Shown: in pieces, positions 7,183-13,630 of the stretch
Layout: every line of letters begins with the position of its first letter
Numbering within the stretch: the first letter of the stretch is position 1
Virus record (IMG/VR): IMGVR_UViG_3300037487_002484
Coordinates: 1-38,577 of that record
DNA: 38,577 bases
DNA from: a virus
Strand: one strand, 5' to 3'
Notes under the pieces: generated by a model
Seen by the model: only the letters and a program-made list of their open reading frames with translations
Database searches by the model: none
What the model was told of the DNA's origin: nothing
Program-made: the position numbers and the translations under genes

Positions 7183-8868
7183 ATGAGTATTAAAACAGTA
7201 GAAATTTATCATGGAGATGCTGCACGAAAACCAATGCTAGTAGGTATTAATAAATTTGCAAAAGCTGTAGGTTCAACACTTGGTTCACAAGGTAAAAATG
7301 TAATTATTGAAAAAGGAACTGAAGGACTTCATCAAATAACCAAAGATGGCGTTACCGTTGCTAAAAGCATTTATTTTAAAGATGAATTAGAAAATTTAGG
7401 CGCACAATTAGTAAAAACCGTTACTGAAAAAACTGCTAATTTTATTGGAGACGGCACTACTTCTAGCACTATTTTAGCTGCTGCTATGTGTAATGAAGGT
7501 TATGATTATATTCAACAAGGTATAAATACTGTTGAGCTTAAAAAAGGATTAGATTATGCAAAAAATAATTTTATTACACTCCTTGAAAGTTATGTAAATA
7601 TTATAGCTGATAATAATGATGGAGAAATGGCTTATAAAATTGCTACTATTTCTTCTAATTATGATGAAGATATAGCATCTACTTTACGTGATACCTTTAA
7701 AAAAGTAGGTAAAAACGGCGTTATAGTAGTAGATAAAGAAATTCAAGGTTCGGAAAAAACTAAAACCATGCATTTAGATCTTATTGAAGGATTTAGAGTA
7801 GAAAGCGGTTATATTAACAATAATTTTATTATCGGAAATAGTGCTAACAGATGGGAAGCTAATGACTGTAGAATTTTAGTATTACCTATGGATATTACTA
7901 ATTTTCAATTTATTATTCGTATTGTAGAACACTGTGCAAGTAAAGGAGAGCCTATACTTATAATTGCTAATGATTTTACCGGAGATTCCGTTATAAGCAT
8001 GCTACAAAATAATGCTCACGGTAAGGTAAAAATATGCGGTATTAAAAGTCCTTCTATAGGAGAAGAAAAAGCACAAATATTAGAAGATATATGTATCTAT
8101 ACAGGTGCTAAATACCATAAAACTTCCGATGGTAGATTTAGAGAAGATATTACACCTAATTTTTTAGGCATAGCAAATAAAGTAATAGTAGAACGCACTC
8201 ATACCACTATTCTAGGCGGTAAAGGTGATCCTATAATGATTCAAAATCGTGTAGATAGCATTACTACTGATATCGACTCAGGGACATTAACCGCTTATCA
8301 AAGAACTTATTATCTAGCACGTAAAGCCCAATTACTAGGTCAGGTTGCTATGATTAAAGTATGTGGTCAGACCGATACCGATTTATCTGAAAAGTTAGAC
8401 CGGGTTGACGATGCTGTGCATGCTACTAAATCTGCTATCACTTATGGTTATGTAGCTGGAGGAGGGTCAATATTATTTAAAATTGCTCATTTTATGGAAA
8501 AATTAATATTAGATAATAATACAAATGGATTTAATGCTGGAATATTAGTCTTTATTAAAGCTTTAAAAGCTCCTATGTCTAAAATTATTAGCAATGCTAC
8601 AGGTTTAGAAGATGTTACAGAATATTTAGATAAAATTAATCAATCAAATAATAAGAATATATCAATATTTGGCTTTGAAGCTAATACTTCCAGTATAGTT
8701 GATATGTTAGATACAAATATTATCGATCCATATGAAGTAGTAAAATATGCAGTATTGGATGCTGCTGCTGTTGTAGGAATATGGCTGACTACAGATACTG
8801 CTGTAATTAATGTTCGTAAAGATGCAACTGAAAATTTACGTGAACTATTACTTGGAAATGTAGTTTAA
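7183..8868 (+). CDS. groEL-like: GroEL-type chaperonin (divergent, mobile-element encoded), 561 aa
   Basis: A Group I chaperonin, an ATP-driven protein-folding ring. Strong ribosome site (AAAGGAGA) before the ATG. Conserved ATP-site motifs are present: TKDGVTVAK (53-61), GDGTTSS (89-95), VDDAVHATK (408-416, containing the catalytic Asp equivalent of E. coli D398), AGGG (425-428) and IIDP (513-516). Length is close to the usual 540-550. It differs from ordinary GroEL: the apical domain has GYINNNF where GroEL has GYLSPYF, the C-terminal Gly-Gly-Met tail is absent, and no groES is next to it. Phage-encoded GroEL relatives are known (for example in Pseudomonas phage EL). It is unlikely to be the host's housekeeping copy, which is highly conserved and normally follows groES. 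The substrate could be the capsid or fibre proteins, which is inference. Confidence 0.93.
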   Translation: MSIKTVEIYHGDAARKPMLVGINKFAKAVGSTLGSQGKNVIIEKGTEGLHQITKDGVTVAKSIYFKDELENLGAQLVKTVTEKTANFIGDGTTSSTILAAAMCNEGYDYIQQGINTVELKKGLDYAKNNFITLLESYVNIIADNNDGEMAYKIATISSNYDEDIASTLRDTFKKVGKNGVIVVDKEIQGSEKTKTMHLDLIEGFRVESGYINNNFIIGNSANRWEANDCRILVLPMDITNFQFIIRIVEHCASKGEPILIIANDFTGDSVISMLQNNAHGKVKICGIKSPSIGEEKAQILEDICIYTGAKYHKTSDGRFREDITPNFLGIANKVIVERTHTTILGGKGDPIMIQNRVDSITTDIDSGTLTAYQRTYYLARKAQLLGQVAMIKVCGQTDTDLSEKLDRVDDAVHATKSAITYGYVAGGGSILFKIAHFMEKLILDNNTNGFNAGILVFIKALKAPMSKIISNATGLEDVTEYLDKINQSNNKNISIFGFEANTSSIVDMLDTNIIDPYEVVKYAVLDAAAVVGIWLTTDTAVINVRKDATENLRELLLGNVV

Positions 8869-8878
8869 GGAGATAAAA

Positions 8879-9061
8879 ATGAGAGAAGAAGAATTTAGAT
8901 TATATTGGATGCAATGTTTACAAATGGCACTTGCTTATAATCCGGAAAGTCCTAAAAAACAGAAAGAAATAGCCGATATTTTATTTAAATCTATTATAAG
9001 TATACCGAAAAAAGAGAGTGAAACTGCTTTAGAATCTGCTTTGCATAAAATCAAAAATTAA
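8879..9061 (+). CDS. hypothetical protein, 60 aa, downstream of GroEL
   Basis: Ribosome site AAGGAGAT before the ATG, ten bases past the GroEL stop, so same operon. A small helical protein (EFRLYWMQCLQMALAYNP) with an acidic and Lys-rich second half. It is not GroES: there is no beta-barrel pattern, no mobile loop, and it is too short. No family recognised. Confidence 0.65.
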   Translation: MREEEFRLYWMQCLQMALAYNPESPKKQKEIADILFKSIISIPKKESETALESALHKIKN

Positions 9062-9144
9062 AGATTGATAATAAATTTATTTTGTGTCATATTTTAAGAG
9101 AGCAAACAGTAATTCCTAGTTGCTTATATATAAAAAAGGTTAAT

Positions 9145-9366
9145 ATGTCTTTACGTCAATATTCTTATAGAGATGCTATTTATTTTTTTGATCCAGAAAA
9201 AATAAATGTAATAACACCTAATACGGTTAATAATGTTTTTGTATTTTCATTTGATAGTCAAAAATTAATACAAATTGCTTTTACTAGCTATGATGAAGGA
9301 ATAACATGGATTAATGATAATATTATAAATCCACCTTTAGAACAAACCTCTCCTAATTACACATGA
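9145..9366 (+). CDS. hypothetical protein, 73 aa
   Basis: I chose ATG 9145 because AAGG precedes it; an in-frame GTG at 9082 has no ribosome site. The product (MSLRQYSYRDAIYFFDPEKI) is rich in aromatic residues and looks like a small beta-rich domain ending in a helix (YDEGITWINDNI). No signal peptide. It closes the rightward operon and faces the lipoprotein gene head-on. No family recognised. Confidence 0.55.
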   Translation: MSLRQYSYRDAIYFFDPEKINVITPNTVNNVFVFSFDSQKLIQIAFTSYDEGITWINDNIINPPLEQTSPNYT

Positions 9367-9396
9367 ATGTAATTGTAAATGTATATGCACTTTACA

Positions 9397-9615
9397 TTAA
9401 AGCATTTTAGCTCTTTGCTCTTTCTTGTTTTTTTTCTTAATTAATCCTTCCTTGTTTTCTTTTTGTAAATCATTAATCCATCCTTCGGTTATTTTTAATC
9501 CCTCAACAAAGTCAGAAGTTAATTCATTACCTTCTGGTGTTCTTGTATGTGTATATGAACATGAAGAAAGACTTAAAATAATATAAATAAAAAGTATGGT
9601 TTTGGAAAAAATCAT
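9397..9615 (-). CDS. small lipoprotein, 72 aa
   Basis: A lipoprotein signal is clear: a Lys-containing n-region, a hydrophobic core (TILFIYIILSLSS) and the lipobox LSSC at about residues 16-19, so the mature protein would start at Cys19 and be anchored in a membrane. The mature part is short, polar and Lys/Glu-rich, without recognisable domain. It is convergent with the small gene ending at 9366. It could be a host-type lipoprotein or phage spanin-like, but the latter would usually sit beside lysis genes, and I see none. Function unknown. Confidence 0.6.
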   Translation of the reverse strand: MIFSKTILFIYIILSLSSCSYTHTRTPEGNELTSDFVEGLKITEGWINDLQKENKEGLIKKKNKKEQRAKML

Positions 9616-9667
9616 TTTTTATCTCTTATCTATTGTTAATTAATATAGTTAATAACATAATTAATAG

Positions 9668-9826
9668 GCTCCGTGTGGAAGAAGACCCAAAAATGTTGAT
9701 TTGGATTTTAGAGTTGTTGTGGAGCCCCAATTTGCACGTTTCTTGCCCTCAAATATTTATATAATAAAGAAATATTCTTTTATTACAATAGAAAAAACTT
9801 CCGAAATAGAGATAAGGAGAGAATGA
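9668..9826 (+). other. protein-like open frame without start, possible gene remnant
   Basis: The gap 9616-10086 contains an open frame from two stops at 9662-9667 to TGA 9824. Its translation (GRRPKNVDLDFRVVVEPQFA, then FLPSNIY) looks protein-like but has no ATG and no ribosome site. It may be the tail of a lost gene or chance. The rest of the gap is the ribbon-helix-helix frame on the other strand and the leader of the membrane protein gene. Confidence 0.2.
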
Positions 9827-9832
9827 TACACG

Positions 9833-10037
9833 TTAAGAAATCTCTATCTCTTCCTTAATTTTTTTCTCTATGGCTTCTTTTATCCATATATTTCGTGCTT
9901 TTGAGTAAATACTGTTTTTCCGATAACTATCAATGGCATTTAACATTTTGGCAGGTATACGAATCGTAATTTTGATGTCAAGAGCCTTGACATCTATTTT
10001 ATTCAGCTTTACTCTCTCTCAGAGATCTGGTAATCAT
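9833..10037 (-). pseudogene. ribbon-helix-helix (CopG-like) protein, frameshifted near start
   Basis: Read leftward, 9833-10018 is open and translates as a beta strand (LDIKITIRIP), then helix A (AKMLNAIDSYRK), a turn and helix B (SKARNIWIKEAIEKKI). That is the ribbon-helix-helix pattern of CopG-type antitoxins and regulators. There is no conventional start in frame before the beta strand. An ATG at 10037 begins MITRSLRES in another frame, and the two are separated by a short GA repeat. One extra GA unit would join them in frame. No toxin gene is seen beside it. It is either decayed, mis-sequenced or phase-variable. Confidence 0.5.
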
Positions 10038-10086
10038 TTTAAAATATAAATAACTATTTTAAAAACTTTAAAACAGGAAAATTAAA

Positions 10087-10770
10087 ATGACGTTAAAGAA
10101 AATAATATTAGCAACTTTAATTAGCACGGCATCCTTTACTGCGTTTGCAGAAGAAAAACCCCTTGATGACAAACAATACTTCATACAATTAAATGGTGGC
10201 CTTTCAAAATCCTTAAAACCAAGTGGTGGTTTTAAAAATAGTTCTCCTGGAAATGCCGGGATTTTTGGTATTGAGGGTGGATATAAAATCAATGATAACT
10301 TTCGTACAAGTTTAAGTATTGATTATCTTACGGACGTAAAAAACAAATTTAGTTATAATACTGATTTGGGCTATGGAGTCGGAGGTAATAATCATCTAAG
10401 TTTCAAAACTCAGTCATGGGTTGTAATGGCTAATGCTTATTATGATATTATGGAATATCATAATTTTACACCTTATATAACAGCAGGATTAGGTATTGCT
10501 AGAAATAAAACCTCTGGAACTGACAAATTAGTTCCGTATAGTCTTCTAGGAAATGCTGACCCTGAATATAGCTCTCCTCGAGGGACAAAAACAAATTTTG
10601 CATATAAAATTGGATTTGGTTCAAGATTTTTAGTTAGTAAAGAAATAGATCTAGACTTACGTTATCAATTTGCGGATCTTGGAAAAATTTCGGCTAGAGA
10701 TTCTGATGAAACATACAAAGGTAAATTAAAAGCCCACGAATTCTTAGTTGGAATAGCATACAAGTTTTAG
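10087..10770 (+). CDS. outer-membrane beta-barrel surface protein, 227 aa
   Basis: Ribosome site AGGA before the ATG. A Sec signal peptide ends at AFA/EE (cut after about residue 21). The mature protein alternates polar and aromatic residues in strands, with turns, and ends KAHEFLVGIAYKF: alternating hydrophobics and a C-terminal Phe, the classic outer-membrane barrel insertion signal. Glycine-rich strands (AGLGIARN, KIGFGSRF) fit the OmpA-like / opacity-type eight-strand barrel family that includes rickettsial surface antigens and adhesins. It would sit in the outer membrane. It could be a host gene, or a lysogenic conversion gene altering the surface. Same strand as the next gene, 28 bp apart. 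Confidence 0.85.
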   Translation: MTLKKIILATLISTASFTAFAEEKPLDDKQYFIQLNGGLSKSLKPSGGFKNSSPGNAGIFGIEGGYKINDNFRTSLSIDYLTDVKNKFSYNTDLGYGVGGNNHLSFKTQSWVVMANAYYDIMEYHNFTPYITAGLGIARNKTSGTDKLVPYSLLGNADPEYSSPRGTKTNFAYKIGFGSRFLVSKEIDLDLRYQFADLGKISARDSDETYKGKLKAHEFLVGIAYKF

Positions 10771-10798
10771 TAAATTTAAATAAAAAGGATTATAAATT

Positions 10799-11287
10799 AT
10801 GCCTAAAATAAATCATGAAAAAATTCTTACTGTAATTCAGAAGCAAGCAGATGTAATGATTGATAAAATTATAGCTTCTGACTATATAAAAAATCCAAAT
10901 GCAACAAAAGTAATGGAAACACTTAAATCCTACAAAGATGATTACAAAACTGCAAATGCGCAAGATGTAATCTCGGCAAAAGAAGTTTTTGACAATCTTT
11001 TTGGAGAAATAACACCAACTTCTAATCCAACACCAACCAGTAATAGTGCTTCCTTTGGCTCAAGTATGACAGGTGTGAGACTTAAATTCGTCACACCGTT
11101 CGCTAATATCAAAGGAGCAAAAATAACTGCTAAGGAAGTTATAATATATGAATCTGTAAAATTTGCGTGTAGTCAAAGCACTTTAGATGCCCCTGATATT
11201 TACCTTCCGGCCGAAAATGTTTGTGTTATAAGTAGTGATTGTATCCTTAAAGGTAATATTCATTATGGAGAGGATTCCCTATATTGA
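10799..11287 (+). CDS. hypothetical protein, 162 aa, probably cut short
   Basis: Good ribosome site (AAAGGAT) before the ATG, 28 bp after the barrel protein. Residues 1-75 are helical and Lys-rich, a Pro/Thr/Ser/Asn linker follows (TPTSNPTPTSNSASFG), then a beta-like domain (KGAKITAKEVIIYESVKFA) with three cysteines. The protein ends abruptly at GNIHYGEDSLY within the 25 bp shared with the end of the ParA fragment on the other strand, so the C-terminus may be broken by the same rearrangement. The beta part loosely recalls a repeat-type beta-helix. No family recognised. Confidence 0.5.
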   Translation: MPKINHEKILTVIQKQADVMIDKIIASDYIKNPNATKVMETLKSYKDDYKTANAQDVISAKEVFDNLFGEITPTSNPTPTSNSASFGSSMTGVRLKFVTPFANIKGAKITAKEVIIYESVKFACSQSTLDAPDIYLPAENVCVISSDCILKGNIHYGEDSLY

Positions 11288-11475
11288 GGAAGCTTTTCTT
11301 CTTCTTTGCTGTTTCTTAATGTCGAAAAATCATATGATGTTTCTTGATCATCTGCATCGACCAATAGAATATTAGGCTTTTCATAACTCCTCATAATAGC
11401 AATGTTTGTTGCAATTGTAGTTTTGCCCGAACCGCCTTTTATTCCACCAACTACTATTAGGGGTTTGACGATCAT
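11263..11475 (-). pseudogene. parA: ParA/Soj-type partition ATPase, N-terminal fragment
   Basis: ParA-type ATPases drive segregation of plasmids, phages and chromosomes. The P-loop GGIKGGSGKTT (residues 10-20, deviant Walker A with its signature Lys) and the Walker A' region LLVDADDQETS (38-48) are intact. The product stops at 70 residues, whereas the family is about 200-260, so the switch and C-terminal domains are missing. The last residues (YRESSP) no longer look like ParA; the break lies after about residue 65. The ATG and first five codons come from the arm of the inverted-repeat element at 11460-11578. Probably non-functional. It marks a recombination boundary between the accessory genes and the phage cluster. 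Confidence 0.75.
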
Positions 11476-11578
11476 TGGAACGAAAAGTAGCTCTAAGGAC
11501 TTTCTATCGATACCTCACTTTAGACAAATGATAAAAAGTCCTTAGAGCTACTTTTCGTTCCAATGATCGTCAAACCCC
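11460..11578. mobile_element. 119-bp perfect inverted-repeat element, MITE-like
   Basis: Two 44-bp arms (11460-11503 and 11535-11578) are exact inverted copies around a 31-nt spacer, with ends GGGG and CCCC. The bases just outside are TTA on both sides (11457-11459 and 11579-11581), fitting a 3-bp TNA-type target duplication as made by some IS5-family elements. Pairing continues partly beyond the arms (one mismatch out to 11454/11584). It encodes nothing itself but provides the start of the parA fragment and sits 27 bp after the last phage gene, so it may also stop transcription from both sides. The family assignment is inference. Confidence 0.65.
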
Positions 11579-11605
11579 TTATAGGCCTAGAATAGGTCAA
11601 ATATA

Positions 11606-13630
11606 TTAGTTGTCAAAAGCTTTATTATCTTCTTTTCTCTTATTTAATATAGATTCTAATTGTTTTCCAGATAGATTTGCTAATCTATCTTCATTATTAA
11701 TCATATTATCTATAATGCTAGTTGAATATACATTCGAAAGAGCTTGCGGAATTTTAGGTACATATTGGTCTGCAGCCGTTCCTTTCATTAAGCTTTTATG
11801 AATTTTAACTTCGTTAGTTTTGATAGGAGATAGGAAAGATGTGTCTTTTAAATAAGGTATTTTAGATTTTAATATACTCCACCAACGATCAGCTGTACCA
11901 GAAGGATTCGTTCCTGAAATAGGTTTTGAAAACATCATATGAGTATATTTTGCAGCGTCTTCTAATGCTTGCATATCTTCTTTCGTATATACTGTTTTTG
12001 CTAAAGTTGGATTATCTTTTTTGAATTTATCTAAATTTGTACTAAATGAAGCAGGATTATCACCAAATAACTTATGAGTTACTTCAGCTTTGATTAATTG
12101 ATCAGCTTTAGGAAATAAGGACTTAACTTCTTTTACTATAGCAGCTGATTGTTGTGAGAATCCAAGCTTACTTACACCTAATATCTCATTTACAAGCATT
12201 TCATCAGTATAAGGTGTTTCCGAATAACGAGCATTATCAATGATTTTTTTCAAGAAAGTTTTTCCGAATTCACTTTTATGTTCTGGATGATATTTTTTAG
12301 CCCACTGGGCATTTAGACTTCTTGCAGTTTTAAATTTATTTAATACCAGTTCATCACCAGTTTTAAGAGCTTCTTCAACAATATCATCAAGATAATTATC
12401 AAACCTGCTTTTAATATCATTTAATGCATATCTGGTTTGTCCACCTTGTTCACTTTCATAAATAGTTCTATTAAGACCTTGTCTCCATGATTCAATTTGT
12501 TGGAATGGTAATTCATCACTCTTATTAATCATTTTATCAAGTGATCCTAAAATAGTTTTTACTTTTGGAATATCATCTTCATATATTACATTGGATTCCA
12601 GATCTTTACGTATTAAGTTTGGAATATCTTTTACTTTATTAGTTTTTATTGCACCCACCTGATTTGCTGCTTCATCATATGCTTGATTTATAACTTTTCT
12701 TTCATTAAGGGCTGTTGTTGTAATATCATCAACTAATTCTCTGGCAGCAACTCCTTTATTAGGCAAAGAACCTCCGAGTTCTGATTTGATTTCCTCTATT
12801 CTTTCAGGAAATCTTTCTTTTTGCCTTTTATAAAAATCTAACATCCGTCTTTGATCATTATCTCCATAATATCCTTGAGCTGCATTTTCTTCTACAAGTA
12901 ATTGATTTCTATTTCTAGTTAATTGCCCTTCAGTAAATGGAGTTTTATTTTGTTTAGCTATCTCTATAGCTTCCTGAATCTCTTTTGAAGCTGGTTTTTT
13001 ATAATGCATAACTAATTCTTTGTATTTTTCAGGAACTTTTTGAAATAATGGAGCTATAATTGGACTTGCAAGTTTAGTAGCTAAATGAGCACCTGAACCT
13101 AATGCAGCGCCTGTTGTACCACCATATAAGGCACCTAAAGCATCATTAGCGCTCAAAGATAACGGTTTCCCTTCATCATTACTTCCAAGCCCATGAGCTG
13201 CACCATATGCACCACTAAGACCTGCAACTCCTTTCAATGTTTTTACCGGAAATGGTAATCCTAAAGAACCGGCGATCTCTCCCGCTAAATAACTTTTAGG
13301 ATTTTGCTTAGAACTTTCTATATCATGCATTCTGCTTTTATCTCTTCCATGGGCATAAACTTCACTCCATGACATCTCCGGATTTAATAATTTTGCTATA
13401 GGAGATCCTACTGCTCCAACTACTTTAGGCATAAAACCAAATGTCAAAGCATTACTTGCTCCTCGATAAAAAGATTCTAAAGGATTAAATGTCGTATCAG
13501 GATTTAAAGGAGTTGTTACTTCAGGAGTTTCTAAAGCCCCTTGAGGAATAGGTGTTTGCTTACTATTTCTATAAGCCAAAATCTCTCTTAATTCATTCGA
13601 ATTTAATTGATTTAATGGTTTATTTTTCAT
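11606..13630 (-). CDS. internal virion / DNA-ejection-type protein, 674 aa
   Basis: The last gene of the leftward virion operon; its start overlaps the stop of the 936-aa gene (13627-13630). Residues about 45-190 are Gly/Ala-rich and amphipathic (NALTFGFMPKVVGAVGSP; ALYGGTTGAALGSG), the type of segment seen in ejected podovirus proteins such as P22 gp16 and gp20 that cross membranes. Residues 200-500 are helical and charged. No enzyme motif seen. Position after the tail genes and co-occurrence with other long helical proteins support a role in injecting DNA through the cell envelope. No clear sequence match to a named family, so the role is inferred. Confidence 0.6.
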   Translation of the reverse strand: MKNKPLNQLNSNELREILAYRNSKQTPIPQGALETPEVTTPLNPDTTFNPLESFYRGASNALTFGFMPKVVGAVGSPIAKLLNPEMSWSEVYAHGRDKSRMHDIESSKQNPKSYLAGEIAGSLGLPFPVKTLKGVAGLSGAYGAAHGLGSNDEGKPLSLSANDALGALYGGTTGAALGSGAHLATKLASPIIAPLFQKVPEKYKELVMHYKKPASKEIQEAIEIAKQNKTPFTEGQLTRNRNQLLVEENAAQGYYGDNDQRRMLDFYKRQKERFPERIEEIKSELGGSLPNKGVAARELVDDITTTALNERKVINQAYDEAANQVGAIKTNKVKDIPNLIRKDLESNVIYEDDIPKVKTILGSLDKMINKSDELPFQQIESWRQGLNRTIYESEQGGQTRYALNDIKSRFDNYLDDIVEEALKTGDELVLNKFKTARSLNAQWAKKYHPEHKSEFGKTFLKKIIDNARYSETPYTDEMLVNEILGVSKLGFSQQSAAIVKEVKSLFPKADQLIKAEVTHKLFGDNPASFSTNLDKFKKDNPTLAKTVYTKEDMQALEDAAKYTHMMFSKPISGTNPSGTADRWWSILKSKIPYLKDTSFLSPIKTNEVKIHKSLMKGTAADQYVPKIPQALSNVYSTSIIDNMINNEDRLANLSGKQLESILNKRKEDNKAFDN

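Noticed and set aside
8879-9061. Possible GroES beside the chaperonin
   Set aside because: Only 60 residues, helical, and without the beta-barrel or mobile-loop pattern of GroES.
11460-11578. Telomere-type (protelomerase) site
   Set aside because: Those sites are near-perfect palindromes without a 31-nt spacer, and no protelomerase gene is seen in the window.
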